64,000 nucleotides of DNA, taken from Variovorax sp. PAMC28562. GTDB lineage: Bacteria; Pseudomonadota; Gammaproteobacteria; Burkholderiales; Burkholderiaceae_C. Shown here piece by piece: positions 29,257 to 38,773 of this stretch. The translations under genes were made by a program, and so were the position numbers. Where the stretch lies: assembly GCF_014303735.1 (NCBI RefSeq), contig NZ_CP060296.1, positions 1,871,501-1,935,500 on the forward strand. Reading direction: 5' to 3'. The notes under the pieces were generated by a model. It searched no databases. It was not told where the DNA came from and was given only the letters and a program-made list of their open reading frames with translations. Positions within the stretch are counted from its first letter, which is position 1, and each line of letters opens with the position of its first letter.

Positions 29257-30728
29257 AGCACGCCATTCGTCACATCCATTTCGTCGGTGTCGGCGGTGTC
29301 GGCATGAGCGGCATCGCAGAGATATTGCTGAACCTCGGCTACCGCATTTCGGGCTCCGACCTGTCCGACAGCGCCACGCTCAAGCGGCTGGCGAGCCTCG
29401 GCATCACGACCTTCGTCGGGCACGACGCGTCGAACATCGCCGGCGCCGATGCGGTGGTCACGTCGACCGCCGTGCAGGCCGACAACGCCGAAGTGCTGGC
29501 CGCGCGCGAGAAGCGCATTCCGATCGTGCCGCGTGCTTTGATGCTGGCCGAGCTGATGCGCCTGAAGCAGGGCATCGCCATCGCCGGCACGCATGGCAAG
29601 ACGACAACGACGAGCCTGGTCGCGAGCGTGCTCGCCGCCGCGGGGCTCGACCCGACCTTCGTCATCGGCGGTCGCTTGAACAGCGCGGGCGCCAACGCCA
29701 AGCTCGGGAGCGGCGACTACATCGTGGTCGAGGCCGACGAGTCGGACGCTTCGTTTCTGAACTTGCTGCCGATCATGGCGGTGGTCACGAACATCGACGC
29801 CGACCACATGGAGACCTACGGGCACGATTTCGCGAAGCTGAAAAAAGCCTTTGTCGATTTCCTGCACAAGATGCCGTTCTACGGCGTTGCCATCCTCTGC
29901 ACCGACGACGAAGCGGTGCGCACCATCGTGACCGAGGTGTCGTGCCCGGTGACCAGCTACGGCTTCAACGAAGACGCGCAAGTGCGCGGTGTGAACGTGC
30001 GTGCCGTCGGCGGCCAGATGCACTTCACCGCGCAGCGCCGCAACGGCATCACGCTGCCGGACCTGGACATCGTGCTGAACCTGCCGGGCGAGCACAACGT
30101 GCTGAACGCGTTGTCTGTCATCGCGGTCGCGGTCGAGCTCAACGTGCCAGACGAAGCGGTGCAGCGCGGCCTGGCCGACTTCAAGGGCGTGGGCCGCCGC
30201 TTCCAGAGCTACGGCGATGTGCCGGTGCAGGCCGTGCAAGGCACGCACGCCACCGGCAGCTTTACCGTCATCGACGACTACGGGCACCACCCGGTCGAGA
30301 TGGCCGCGACCATCGCCGCGGCGCGCGGTGCCTTCCCCGGCCGCCGGTTGATGCTGGCGTTTCAGCCACATCGCTACACCCGCACGCGCGATTGCTTCGA
30401 AGACTTCGTCAAAGTCATCGGCCAGGCCGATGCCGTGTTGCTCGGCGAGGTCTATGCCGCGGGCGAACAGCCCATCGTCGCCGCGGACGGTCGCTCGATG
30501 GCACGTGCACTGCGGGTTGCCGGCAAGGTCGAGCCGGTGTTCGTCGACGACATCCTCGCGATGCCGCGAGCCATTCTGGACAATGCGCGCGAAGGCGATG
30601 TCGTGATCTGCATGGGAGCCGGATCGATCGGCGCGGTGCCGGGCAAGGTTGTCGAACTCGGCGGTGGCGCAGCGGGTGCCGTGCCGGCCAAAGACGAGCG
30701 CTTCACGCGCGAAGGACGGGCGCTATGA
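29253..30728 (+). CDS. murC: UDP-N-acetylmuramate:L-alanine ligase MurC
   Basis: A 491-residue Mur ligase that attaches L-Ala, the first committed step of stem-peptide assembly. The N-terminal [17 protein letters not shown] is followed by P-loop [13 protein letters not shown] near residue 112, [12 protein letters not shown], and [19 protein letters not shown] window paralogue, mpl at 54559-55986, handles recycled tripeptide instead. It overlaps murG and ddl by four bases each. Confidence 0.96.
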   Translation: MKHAIRHIHFVGVGGVGMSGIAEILLNLGYRISGSDLSDSATLKRLASLGITTFVGHDASNIAGADAVVTSTAVQADNAEVLAAREKRIPIVPRALMLAELMRLKQGIAIAGTHGKTTTTSLVASVLAAAGLDPTFVIGGRLNSAGANAKLGSGDYIVVEADESDASFLNLLPIMAVVTNIDADHMETYGHDFAKLKKAFVDFLHKMPFYGVAILCTDDEAVRTIVTEVSCPVTSYGFNEDAQVRGVNVRAVGGQMHFTAQRRNGITLPDLDIVLNLPGEHNVLNALSVIAVAVELNVPDEAVQRGLADFKGVGRRFQSYGDVPVQAVQGTHATGSFTVIDDYGHHPVEMAATIAAARGAFPGRRLMLAFQPHRYTRTRDCFEDFVKVIGQADAVLLGEVYAAGEQPIVAADGRSMARALRVAGKVEPVFVDDILAMPRAILDNAREGDVVICMGAGSIGAVPGKVVELGGGAAGAVPAKDERFTREGRAL

Positions 30729-31696
30729 ACCTCTTTCACGAACCGGCTGCTTTCGGCAAGGTCGCCGTGCTCTTCGGCGGCACCTCGGCCGAGCGCGAGA
30801 TCTCGAACTTGTCGGGCGCCGGCGTGTTGCAGGCGCTGCAATCGCGCGGGGTCGATGCGCACGCGTTCGATCCGTCGGTGCGTGAGCTGGTCGCGCTCAA
30901 GCACGAAGGCTTCGCGCGCTGCTTCATCGCGCTGCACGGTCGCCATGGAGAAGACGGCACGGTGCAGGGCGCGCTGGAACTGCTCGGCATTCCGTACACG
31001 GGCTCGGGCGTGATGGCTTCGAGCGTGGCGATGGACAAGGTCATGACCAAGCGCATCTGGCAAGCCGATGGCCTGCCGACGCCCAAGTACGTACGGCTGG
31101 CGTTCGATCAGCAAAGCCGCGAGCAGATTCGCGCCGTGCCCGATGTGTTGGGCCTGCCGCTCATCGTCAAGCCGCCACGCGAAGGCTCGTCCATCGGCGT
31201 GACCAAGGTCAGGGGTTATTCGGAAATGCAGGACGCGGTGTCGTTGTCCGCGAAGTACGACACCGATGTGCTGTGCGAGGAATTCATCGAGGGCGAAGAA
31301 GTGACCTGCGCGTTGCTCGGCCATGGCCTCGATGCGGAAGCGTTGCCGGTGGTGCGCATCGCCGCACCCGAAGGCGCCTACGACTACCAGAACAAGTACT
31401 TCACCGACGATGTCAAGTACCACTGCCCGAGCGGCCTGCCCGAAGCCGAAGAGCGCCACGTTCAGCAGATCGCGCTGGCGGCTTACCGCACGCTCGGGTG
31501 CCGCGGCTGGGGCCGTGCCGACGTGATGATTCGCGCCAGCGACCGCAAGGCGTTTCTGCTGGAGATGAATACGTCGCCCGGCATGACCACGCATTCGCTG
31601 GTGCCGATGTCGGCGCGCGCCGCAGGCATCGACTACCCCGACTTGTGCCTGCGCATCCTGGCGTCGGCTTCGCTCGATTCGAAGGGAGTGCATTGA
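30725..31696 (+). CDS. ddl: D-alanine:D-alanine ligase Ddl
   Basis: A 323-residue ATP-grasp ligase that makes D-Ala-D-Ala for MurF. Motifs are [19 protein letters not shown] at the N-terminus, [17 protein letters not shown], the ATP-grasp [14 protein letters not shown], and [18 protein letters not shown] near the C-terminus. ATG 30725 lies within the murC stop. The downstream ftsQ ATG overlaps the stop by one base. Confidence 0.95.
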   Translation: MNLFHEPAAFGKVAVLFGGTSAEREISNLSGAGVLQALQSRGVDAHAFDPSVRELVALKHEGFARCFIALHGRHGEDGTVQGALELLGIPYTGSGVMASSVAMDKVMTKRIWQADGLPTPKYVRLAFDQQSREQIRAVPDVLGLPLIVKPPREGSSIGVTKVRGYSEMQDAVSLSAKYDTDVLCEEFIEGEEVTCALLGHGLDAEALPVVRIAAPEGAYDYQNKYFTDDVKYHCPSGLPEAEERHVQQIALAAYRTLGCRGWGRADVMIRASDRKAFLLEMNTSPGMTTHSLVPMSARAAGIDYPDLCLRILASASLDSKGVH

Positions 31697-32544
31697 TGGC
31701 AGATGCGCTCCCCGTGCCGTTCGACGTCAAGATCATGAACATCACCGCGACGCTCATGTTCGCGCTGGTGGCCGTCATGTTGCTGGCGGCGGGCGCGTGG
31801 TGGGTGCTGCGTCAGCCGTTCTTCCCGATCGCGGCGATCAAGGTCGACGGCGAGGTGACGCACAACAACGCCATCACGCTGCGCGCCAACGTCGCGCCGC
31901 AACTGGCGGGCAACTTCTTCACCGTCGATCTGGCCAAGGCCCGGACGGCATTCGAGTCGGTGCCATGGGTCCGCAAGGCGGTGGTGCGGCGCGAGTTCCC
32001 CGACAAGCTGCGTGCCACGTTGACCGAACAAGTGCCGGTCGCGCACTGGGGCGAAGAAGCCGATTCGAAACTGGTCAACGGCTTCGGCGAGGTGTTCGAA
32101 GCCAACGTCGCCGAGGTCGACGATTCGCTGCCGCGCCTGCAAGGGCCCGGCGACAAGGCCGGCCCTGTCCTCGGGATGTACCGCGTACTCGAGCCGCTGT
32201 TCGCGCCCTACGACCTGGTCATCGACGAGCTCGCGCTGTCGAGCCGTGGCAGCTGGGAAGCCACGCTCGACACCGGCGCCGTGATCGAACTCGGCCGCGG
32301 CCAGAGCGAGGAAGTGGCGGCACGGACCCAGCGGTTCTTGAAGACCGTGACGCAGGTCGCGGGCCAGTACGGCCGCTCGCTCTCTTCTGTCGAGAGTGCC
32401 GACCTGCGACACAACGATGCTTACGCGCTGCGCTTGCGCGGCGTCACCACGGGCGCGCCCGAACCGAAGCCTGCTGCAGCGGCCAAGCCAACGGCCAAAC
32501 CTGCAGCCAAGCCTTCGGTCAAGCCGGCCCCCAAGAAGAATTAA
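31696..32544 (+). CDS. ftsQ: Cell division protein FtsQ
   Basis: A 282-residue bitopic inner-membrane protein of the FtsQLB complex. A short cytoplasmic tail leads to a membrane helix at about residues 17-38. The POTRA domain begins with FPIAAIKVDGEVTHNNAITLR, and the beta domain includes VPWVRKAVVRREFPDKLRATLTEQVPVAHWG. The C-terminal 30 residues are Ala/Lys/Pro low-complexity. Position between ddl and ftsA supports the call. Confidence 0.94.
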   Translation: MADALPVPFDVKIMNITATLMFALVAVMLLAAGAWWVLRQPFFPIAAIKVDGEVTHNNAITLRANVAPQLAGNFFTVDLAKARTAFESVPWVRKAVVRREFPDKLRATLTEQVPVAHWGEEADSKLVNGFGEVFEANVAEVDDSLPRLQGPGDKAGPVLGMYRVLEPLFAPYDLVIDELALSSRGSWEATLDTGAVIELGRGQSEEVAARTQRFLKTVTQVAGQYGRSLSSVESADLRHNDAYALRLRGVTTGAPEPKPAAAAKPTAKPAAKPSVKPAPKKN

Positions 32545-32565
32545 AGAACACCGAGGACATCTTCC

Positions 32566-33795
32566 ATGCCCAAAGAATACAAAGACCTCGTCGTCGGACT
32601 CGACATCGGCACTGCCAAGGTGATGGTGGTGGTGGCCGAAGTGCTGCCGGGGGGCGAGCTCAAGCTGGCCGGGCTCGGCGTCGCGCCCAGCAACGGCCTG
32701 AAGCGCGGCGTGGTCGTCAACATCGACGCCACGGTGCAGAGCATCCAGCAGGCGCTGAAAGAGGCCGAGCTGATGGCCGACTGCAAGATCACCCGGGTCT
32801 ATACCGGCATCACCGGCAGTCACATCCGCGGCATCAACTCCAGCGGCATGGTGGCGGTCAAGGACAAGGAAGTAACGCCCGCCGACGTCGCCCGCGTGGT
32901 CGAGACGGCACGTGCGATCAACATCTCCAGCGACCAGCGGCTGCTGCTGGTCGAGCCGCAGGAATTCGTGATCGACGGCCAGGATGTGAAGGAGCCGATC
33001 GGCATGAGCGGCATGCGGCTCGAAGCCAAGGTGCACATCGTGACCGGTGCCCAGAGTGCGGCCGAGAACATCATCAAGTGCGTGCGCCGCTGTGGCCTGG
33101 AAGTCGACCAGCTCATGCTGAATCCACTGGCCTCGAGCCAGGCGGTACTGACCGAAGACGAGCGCGAACTGGGCGTGTGCCTGGTCGACATCGGCGCCGG
33201 GACGACCGACGTCGCGATCTTCACCAACGGCGCGATCCGTCACACCGCGGTGATCCCGATCGCCGGCGACCTGATCACCAGCGACATCGCGATGGCGCTA
33301 CGTACCCCGACGAAGGACGCGGAGGACATCAAGGTCGAGAACGGCTACGCCAAGCAACTGCTGGCCGACCCGGACACGCAAGTCGAGGTACCCGGCCTGG
33401 GCGACCGCGGCCCGCGCATGTTGAGCAAGCAGGCGCTGGCCGGCGTGATCGAGCCGCGTATTGAAGAGATCTTTCAGCTGGTGCAGCAGGTGATCCGTGA
33501 ATCCGGCTACGAAGAAGTGCTGTCGTCGGGCATCGTGCTCACCGGCGGTAGCGCAGTCATGCCCGGCATGGTCGAACTCGGCGAAGACATTTTCCTGAAG
33601 CCAGTCCGGCGCGGCATTCCGAAGTACTCGAGTGCGCTGTCGGACATGGTCGCTCAGCCGCGCGCCGCAACCGTCATGGGTCTGCTCGAAGAAGCCCGCT
33701 TCGCACGCATGCGGGGCTTCAAGGTGGCGCAAAAGAACGGTTCGGTAAAAACTGCTTTCGGACGTTTCAAAGACTTCATCGTGGGGAACTTCTGA
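32566..33795 (+). CDS. ftsA: Cell division protein FtsA
   Basis: A 409-residue actin-like ATPase that tethers FtsZ to the membrane and recruits later division proteins. Visible are the phosphate-1 segment VVGLDIGTAKVMVVVAE, the 1C domain, phosphate-2 CLVDIGAGTTDVAIFTNG, and adenosine motif SSGIVLTGGSAVMPGM. The C-terminus (KTAFGRFKDFIVGNF) resembles the membrane-targeting amphipathic helix. It is 21 bases after ftsQ and 168 before ftsZ. Confidence 0.96.
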   Translation: MPKEYKDLVVGLDIGTAKVMVVVAEVLPGGELKLAGLGVAPSNGLKRGVVVNIDATVQSIQQALKEAELMADCKITRVYTGITGSHIRGINSSGMVAVKDKEVTPADVARVVETARAINISSDQRLLLVEPQEFVIDGQDVKEPIGMSGMRLEAKVHIVTGAQSAAENIIKCVRRCGLEVDQLMLNPLASSQAVLTEDERELGVCLVDIGAGTTDVAIFTNGAIRHTAVIPIAGDLITSDIAMALRTPTKDAEDIKVENGYAKQLLADPDTQVEVPGLGDRGPRMLSKQALAGVIEPRIEEIFQLVQQVIRESGYEEVLSSGIVLTGGSAVMPGMVELGEDIFLKPVRRGIPKYSSALSDMVAQPRAATVMGLLEEARFARMRGFKVAQKNGSVKTAFGRFKDFIVGNF

Positions 33796-33963
33796 CCATG
33801 AAGCACCGTCCACTCTGGCTCGCACGCGCCGGGCCCCCTCGTCATTTCAACGAGCGATGGCGACGCACCGGGCCGCCATCCTGACGCCATCCGGTGACTC
33901 GCTAGATCTCAAAAGAATTCATCCCCTAAACAAACGGCAACTGCAAATTCACGGAGTTAAAAA

Positions 33964-35181
33964 ATGGCCATCGAAATGATCGAAGTCGAAGAATTCAACC
34001 AGGGCACGCAGATCAAGGTGATCGGTGTCGGCGGCGGCGGCGGCAACGCGGTCGCCCACATGATGGAGCGCGGCGTTCAGGGTGTGCAGTTCGTCTGCGC
34101 CAACACCGACGCGCAGGCGCTCACGCGCAGCAACGCGCACAAGATCATCCAGCTCGGCACCAGCGGCCTCGGCGCCGGCAGCAAGCCCGACCGGGGCCGT
34201 GAAGCCGCCGAAGCCGCGGTGGACGACATCCGCGCGGCCATCGACGGCGCGCACATGCTCTTCATCACCGCCGGCATGGGCGGCGGCACGGGCACCGGCG
34301 CGGCGCCCGTGATCGCGCGCATTGCCAAGGAGATGGGCATCTTGACCGTCGGCGTGGTCACCAAGCCCTTCGACTGGGAAGGCGGTCGCCGCATGACCAA
34401 CGCCGATGCCGGCCTGGCCGAGCTCGAAGCCAATGTCGATTCGTTGATCGTCGTGCTGAACGAAAAGCTGCTGGATGTGCTGGGCGACGACATCACGCAG
34501 GACGAAGCCTTCGCGCACGCCAACGACGTGCTGAAGAACGCCGTCGGCGGCATCTCGGAAATCATCAACGAGTACGGCGGCGTCAACGTCGACTTCGAAG
34601 ACGTGCGCACCGTGATGGGCGAACCGGGCAAGGCCATGATGGGCACCGCTGCGGCGGCCGGCCCGGACCGTGCGCGCATCGCAGCCGAGCAGGCCGTTGC
34701 TTGCCCGTTGCTCGAAGGCATCGACCTGTCGGGCGCCAAGGGCGTGCTGGTTCTTGTGACGGCATCCAAGGGCTCGCTCAAGCTGAACGAATCGAAGCTC
34801 GCGATGAACACCATCCGCGCCTACGCCTCGCCGGATGCGCACGTGATCTACGGCGCGGCGTACGACGAAACGCTGGGCGACGAAATGCGCGTGACCGTGG
34901 TCGCCACCGGCCTGTCGCGGCAAGACGCGCGCCGTCAGGCGCCGACGCTGGAGGTCATCCGCACCGGCATGGGCACGGGCACCGATGGTCCTTTCAACGT
35001 GCCGACGCTGGGTGGCATGGGCCAGACCGGCGCGCACGGCAAGCCCAACTACGAAGGCATGGCCGTGCCGAGCGTGTGGCGCACCAACCGCACCATGGCC
35101 GCGGCCAAGGTCGATGCGTTGTCTTCGGGCGGCATGGACGACTTCGAAATCCCCGCTTTCCTCCGCCGCCAGGCGGATTGA
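33964..35181 (+). CDS. ftsZ: Cell division GTPase FtsZ
   Basis: A 405-residue tubulin-like GTPase that forms the Z ring. The G-box GGGTGTGAA is at about residues 106-114, NTDAQAL and the T7 loop NVDFEDVRTVM follow, and the conserved C-terminal peptide DDFEIPAFLRRQ that binds FtsA and ZipA closes the protein. GGAG stands about 8 bases before the ATG. The 168-base gap after ftsA is the largest in the cluster and probably carries an additional promoter, although I see no strong consensus in it. Confidence 0.97.
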   Translation: MAIEMIEVEEFNQGTQIKVIGVGGGGGNAVAHMMERGVQGVQFVCANTDAQALTRSNAHKIIQLGTSGLGAGSKPDRGREAAEAAVDDIRAAIDGAHMLFITAGMGGGTGTGAAPVIARIAKEMGILTVGVVTKPFDWEGGRRMTNADAGLAELEANVDSLIVVLNEKLLDVLGDDITQDEAFAHANDVLKNAVGGISEIINEYGGVNVDFEDVRTVMGEPGKAMMGTAAAAGPDRARIAAEQAVACPLLEGIDLSGAKGVLVLVTASKGSLKLNESKLAMNTIRAYASPDAHVIYGAAYDETLGDEMRVTVVATGLSRQDARRQAPTLEVIRTGMGTGTDGPFNVPTLGGMGQTGAHGKPNYEGMAVPSVWRTNRTMAAAKVDALSSGGMDDFEIPAFLRRQAD

Positions 35182-35237
35182 TCACGGCAAAAGCGGCGTG
35201 AGTTCAACGTGACTTCCGCGTGACTATTGCGGACATA

Positions 35238-35260
35238 GCCAGGCGCACGGCGCGCCTGGC
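35238..35260 (+). repeat. Perfect inverted repeat between ftsZ and lpxC
   Basis: GCCAGGCGC (35238-35246), loop ACGGC, GCGCCTGGC (35252-35260): a 9-bp perfect GC-rich hairpin 57 bases after the ftsZ stop. No T-run follows, so it is not a classical terminator. It could stabilise the dcw transcript's 3' end or be a protein-binding site before lpxC. Confidence 0.5.
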
Positions 35261-35272
35261 GCCTAGCGCTTC

Positions 35273-35278
35273 TAGAAT
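35273..35278 (+). promoter_or_regulatory. -10-like element of lpxC
   Basis: TAGAAT (35273-35278) differs from the consensus at one base and lies 7 bases before the GTG start of lpxC, with no Shine-Dalgarno between. A start at the GTG would give a leaderless mRNA. No good -35 is visible. Confidence 0.4.
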
Positions 35279-35285
35279 CGCTGTC

Positions 35286-36209
35286 GTGTTGCAACAACGA
35301 ACGCTCAAGACCATCAGCCGCGCCGTCGGCGTGGGGCTGCACAGCGGACAACGCGTCGAGTTGACGCTGCGGCCGGCGCCGGTCGATACGGGCATCGTCT
35401 TCAGACGCACCGATTTGCCCGAGCCCGTCGAGATCCGCATGACGGCCGAAGCGGTGACTGATACGCGGCTGGCCTCGACCATTTCGACCGGGGGCGCCAA
35501 GGTGCAAACGGTCGAGCACCTGATGTCGGCCTGTGCCGGGCTGGGCATCGACAATCTTTACATCGACATCACTGCCGACGAGGTACCGATCCTCGACGGC
35601 TCGGCGTCGTCCTTCGTTTTTTTGCTGCAAAGCGCAGGCATCGAACTGCAGAAGGCGGCGCGCAAGTTCATTCGCGTCACGCGCAAGGTCGAAGTGCGCG
35701 AGGGCGAGGGCGCCAACGAGAAGTGGGCGTCGCTCGAACCCTTTCATGGCTACAAACTCGCCTTCCAGATCGACTTCGATCACCGGGTCGTGAACCTGAT
35801 GGGTCAGCGCTTCGAGTTCGACCTGGGCAGCGGTTCTTACAGCCGAGACATCGCACGGGCCCGCACCTTCGGCTTCACCAAAGAGGTCGAGTACATGCGC
35901 AGCAAGGGCCTGGCGCTCGGCGGCGGTCTCGACAACGCCATCGTGATGGACGACACCAAGGTGCTGAACGCGGGCGGTCTCCGCTACGACGACGAACTGG
36001 TCAAGCACAAGATCCTCGACGCGATGGGCGACCTTTACATCGTCGGTCATCCGCTGCTGGCGTCTTACACGGCGTTTCGTTCAGGCCATGCCATGAACAA
36101 CAAGCTGCTGCGCGAACTCATCTCCCACAAGGACGCGTGGGAGATCGTGACGTTCGACGACGTGAAGAAGGCTCCGGCCGGCTTCGCGGAAGTCGAACGC
36201 GCCTGGTAG
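35286..36209 (+). CDS. lpxC: UDP-3-O-acyl-N-acetylglucosamine deacetylase LpxC
   Basis: A 307-residue zinc deacetylase, the committed step of lipid A synthesis. GTG 35286 is chosen because it gives [21 protein letters not shown], the normal N-terminus (E. coli 305 residues). The zinc and catalytic motifs are visible: [27 protein letters not shown], and [18 protein letters not shown] with its His and Asp, then FRSGHAMNN with a further His. An in-frame ATG at 35220 would add 22 unrelated residues. Confidence 0.96.
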   Translation: MLQQRTLKTISRAVGVGLHSGQRVELTLRPAPVDTGIVFRRTDLPEPVEIRMTAEAVTDTRLASTISTGGAKVQTVEHLMSACAGLGIDNLYIDITADEVPILDGSASSFVFLLQSAGIELQKAARKFIRVTRKVEVREGEGANEKWASLEPFHGYKLAFQIDFDHRVVNLMGQRFEFDLGSGSYSRDIARARTFGFTKEVEYMRSKGLALGGGLDNAIVMDDTKVLNAGGLRYDDELVKHKILDAMGDLYIVGHPLLASYTAFRSGHAMNNKLLRELISHKDAWEIVTFDDVKKAPAGFAEVERAW

Positions 36210-36246
36210 GCGACGGGTCGCGACCGTTTTTCGAGCGCCACCATCG

Positions 36247-36423
36247 ATGCTGCTTTTTCGCTGGGCTATCCTGCTTTTCCTGCTGATGGCGGGCGTGTCT
36301 TTTGCGTTCTACGCGGGCACCGGCCAGGTCAAGTACCGCCGCTTCGGCTGGATCGTTTTGAAGTGGACATTGCTCGCTGCGTTCGGCTTCTTCGCCGTGT
36401 TGATCGCTGAGCGCGTGGCCTGA
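36247..36423 (+). CDS. Small two-helix membrane protein, unknown
   Basis: A 58-codon frame from ATG 36247 to TGA 36421. Residues 5-22 (RWAILLFLLMAGVSFAFY) and about 37-55 (VLKWTLLAAFGFFAVLIAE) are hydrophobic helices joined by a polar GQVKYRRFGW loop, an arrangement typical of real small membrane proteins. It follows lpxC by 37 bases on the same strand. I do not recognise a named family. Coding character rests on hydrophobic pattern and the codon-position G/C bias. Confidence 0.6.
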   Translation: MLLFRWAILLFLLMAGVSFAFYAGTGQVKYRRFGWIVLKWTLLAAFGFFAVLIAERVA

Positions 36424-36458
36424 GCGGCGCTCTGCACCGGCTGCGAACCGCTTGAGCG

Positions 36459-37097
36459 TCAGCCCGTACGTCGCGCCCGCGCGTTCGACACCGCGACCAG
36501 GATCAGGCCCAGCACCACGAAGCACACCAGCAGCCCTAACGCATTGAGCAGCGCCTGGCCGTAGCCGATGGCCAGCACGTCGATGAACGGATACGGATAC
36601 GACTGCAGCACTTCGCCTCGCAACAGCGCGTAGGCGAGGTAGCCGACCGGGTACAGGCACCACACCAGCGGCGCCCACCACGGCAGGCGATGGCTCGGAA
36701 GCACCAGCAGCCAGTGCAGGAAGAAAAGGATCGGCATCACGTAGTGCAGCAGCATGTCTGCGATCCACTGCATGCCTTGCGGCGCCCAGACGTGGCGCAG
36801 CAGCAGGTGGTAGACGATGCCGACGACCAGGATGCTGGTGACGGCGCAGCCCTGGACCATGGGCCTCGCCGCGAAGCGTCCGATGGTGGAGTCGGGCGCC
36901 ACGAGGGGCAGCAGCAGTGCCAGCGCGACAAAGAGATTGGTCAGCACCGTGAAGTAACCGAGGTAGATCACGATGCCCATCAGCGCCGGCTTGCCGCTCG
37001 CGGCGGTCATGCCGACCGACAGGTTCAGCTGCAACAGCAGGGCGAACCACGCGATGATGCAAAGAGCGAAGCTGGACTGGCGTGCGGTGGGCGTCAT
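36459..37097 (-). CDS. Pr6Pr-like (FAR-17a/AIG1-type) membrane protein
   Basis: A 212-residue integral membrane protein with about six hydrophobic segments. Conserved-looking segments are IYLGYFTVLTNLFVALALLLP, LLRHVWAPQGMQWIADMLLHYVMPILFFLHWLL and WCLYPVGYLAYALLRG, which fit the Pr6Pr family of unknown function related to eukaryotic AIG1/FAR-17a. The start is ATG at 37095-37097 (MTPTARQSS). Longer in-frame extension reads into the shadow of ruvC. It is downstream of ruvC and ends 36 bases from the convergent small gene. Confidence 0.75.
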   Translation of the reverse strand: MTPTARQSSFALCIIAWFALLLQLNLSVGMTAASGKPALMGIVIYLGYFTVLTNLFVALALLLPLVAPDSTIGRFAARPMVQGCAVTSILVVGIVYHLLLRHVWAPQGMQWIADMLLHYVMPILFFLHWLLVLPSHRLPWWAPLVWCLYPVGYLAYALLRGEVLQSYPYPFIDVLAIGYGQALLNALGLLVCFVVLGLILVAVSNARARRTG

Positions 37098-37143
37098 GGG
37101 TGCGTTGTGTTCGAAGGCCGTGGATCGGCGGTTTGTCTGCTGC

Positions 37144-37689
37144 TCATCGGCTGCGGCCGGCGCGATATTGACCGCTGGGCGGTTGCGAACCCGTCGCTTC
37201 GGCCAGCCGCGCCAGCGATCGCCCGACGTGGGCGTGCGTGATCGCGATGCCGAGTGCATCGGCCGCATCGCTGCCGGGCAGGCCCGGCAAGTTGAGCAAG
37301 CGCTTGACCATTTCCTGCACTTGCGTCTTGGCTGCATTGCCATGGCCCGCCACGGCCTGCTTCATCTGTAGCGCGGTGTACTCGGCCACGCTGAGGTTGC
37401 AGGTGACGAGTGCCGTGATGCAGGCGCCGCGTGCCTGGCCCAGCAGCAGCGTCGATTGAGGATTGACGTTCACGAACACGATCTCGACCGCCGATGCATC
37501 GGGCTGGTAGCGCGCCGCCACTTCACCGATGCCGTCGAACAGCACCTTGAGACGCGCCGGCAGGTTGGTTCGCTCCAGATGCTTGGTGCTGATGGTGCCG
37601 CTCGCGACGTAGCTCAGCGTCTGGCCGGCGACATCGACCACGCCGAAGCCGGTGGTCTGCAGGCCGGGGTCGATGCCGAGGATACGCAT
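37144..37689 (-). CDS. ruvC: Holliday junction resolvase RuvC
   Basis: A 181-residue dimeric endonuclease that cleaves Holliday junctions made by RuvAB. The RNase H-like active site is visible: Asp7 in [12 protein letters not shown], Glu in SAVEIVFVN, and the Asp pair in [13 protein letters not shown]. The start at 37689 gives the normal [10 protein letters not shown] stretch of codons upstream is an extension with no family match. ruvA and ruvB are not in the window. Confidence 0.95.
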   Translation of the reverse strand: MRILGIDPGLQTTGFGVVDVAGQTLSYVASGTISTKHLERTNLPARLKVLFDGIGEVAARYQPDASAVEIVFVNVNPQSTLLLGQARGACITALVTCNLSVAEYTALQMKQAVAGHGNAAKTQVQEMVKRLLNLPGLPGSDAADALGIAITHAHVGRSLARLAEATGSQPPSGQYRAGRSR

Positions 37690-37714
37690 GAAAAAACAGT
37701 GTCGGGTGCTGCGG

Positions 37715-38749
37715 CTAGACGCCGAAGTACCAGCGCACCGAATGAAAGAACACAGGCGCCGCGAAGCACAGTGCATCGACGCGGTCGAGCAGCCCGTTGG
37801 CGCCGGTCACGCCCATGCCCTTCGGACCCCAGTTGGGAATGCCGCGGTCGCGCTTGAGCGCCTTCATGACGAGGTGCCCCATCGACCCGGCGACGCAGGC
37901 GATCAACGACATCGCCAGCGCCTGGCCGTAGCCGAACGGCGTGATGAAAGACATCAGCGCGCCGACCACGCTCGCGATCGCCATGCCGACCGCCCAGCTG
38001 ACCCAGTTGAAGCTCCGGCTCACGTTGGGCGCGAACGGTTCACGCTGTAGCCAGCGCCACATCCTGGGGCCTGCATCGAGCGGCGAGTAGGCGAAGCGGC
38101 GCGCGATCAAGTGCTGCACCACCATGCAGGTCTGCACCACGAACACCAGAAAGAACACGAGAAACGCGCTCTTGCCTTCGAAGCCCGGGAACGACAGCAA
38201 CAGCAGTGCCGGCACGTGGCTCATGCCGTAGACACAGACCGTGATGCCCCACTGCAGCTTGGCGTTGCGTTCGAGAAACTGGTGGGGATCGTTCGACAGC
38301 GCGCTCACCACCGGAATGGCAAGGAATACGTAGACCGGGATGAACACGGTGAAGAGGTCGAAGCGCGCCGTCGCGACCAGAATGAACTGGATCGGCAGCA
38401 CCACGAAAAATGCCAGGATCAAACTGCGGTGATCGCCGCGCCGCGTCGGCGACAGCGTGATGAACTCTCGCAGCGCCAGGAACGAGATCAGTGCGAAGAG
38501 CAGCGTGGCGACGCCCTCTCCGAGCGCCCAGCCGATCCAGAACATGACCACCATGAACCAGGTGGTGCTGAGCAGTTGCTGAAAGACCTTGAGCTCGCGT
38601 CGCCACGATTCGCTGTGCATCGCGTTGCGCCGTTCGCGCAGGCTGATCAAAAAGGTGACGGTGCTGACGATGGCGAGCACGCCGAACACCAGGAGGAAGA
38701 GGGCGGCGACCTGATGGGCCGGCGAAAGGTCGCGCAAGAACTGGTTCAT
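37715..38749 (-). CDS. Phosphatidate cytidylyltransferase, CdsA-like
   Basis: A 344-residue membrane enzyme that would make CDP-diacylglycerol from phosphatidate and CTP. About eight hydrophobic segments are visible. The C-terminal family segment [21 protein letters not shown]...[17 protein letters not shown] aligns with the CdsA signature (K-R-D, then G-x-x-D-R-x-D). It is longer than E. coli CdsA (285), with an extra N-terminal helix. It follows a PlsC-like gene by 24 bases, giving two consecutive phospholipid steps. A second, canonical CdsA likely exists elsewhere, as the usual cds-dxr context is absent. Confidence 0.82.
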   Translation of the reverse strand: MNQFLRDLSPAHQVAALFLLVFGVLAIVSTVTFLISLRERRNAMHSESWRRELKVFQQLLSTTWFMVVMFWIGWALGEGVATLLFALISFLALREFITLSPTRRGDHRSLILAFFVVLPIQFILVATARFDLFTVFIPVYVFLAIPVVSALSNDPHQFLERNAKLQWGITVCVYGMSHVPALLLLSFPGFEGKSAFLVFFLVFVVQTCMVVQHLIARRFAYSPLDAGPRMWRWLQREPFAPNVSRSFNWVSWAVGMAIASVVGALMSFITPFGYGQALAMSLIACVAGSMGHLVMKALKRDRGIPNWGPKGMGVTGANGLLDRVDALCFAAPVFFHSVRWYFGV

Positions 38750-38773
38750 CTCGATGGGGGATCGATGGCTGGA

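Noticed and set aside
33798..33884. A 28-codon frame between ftsA and ftsZ
   Set aside because: Arg/Pro-rich with no ribosome site or hydrophobic or domain pattern. It looks like chance in high-G+C DNA.
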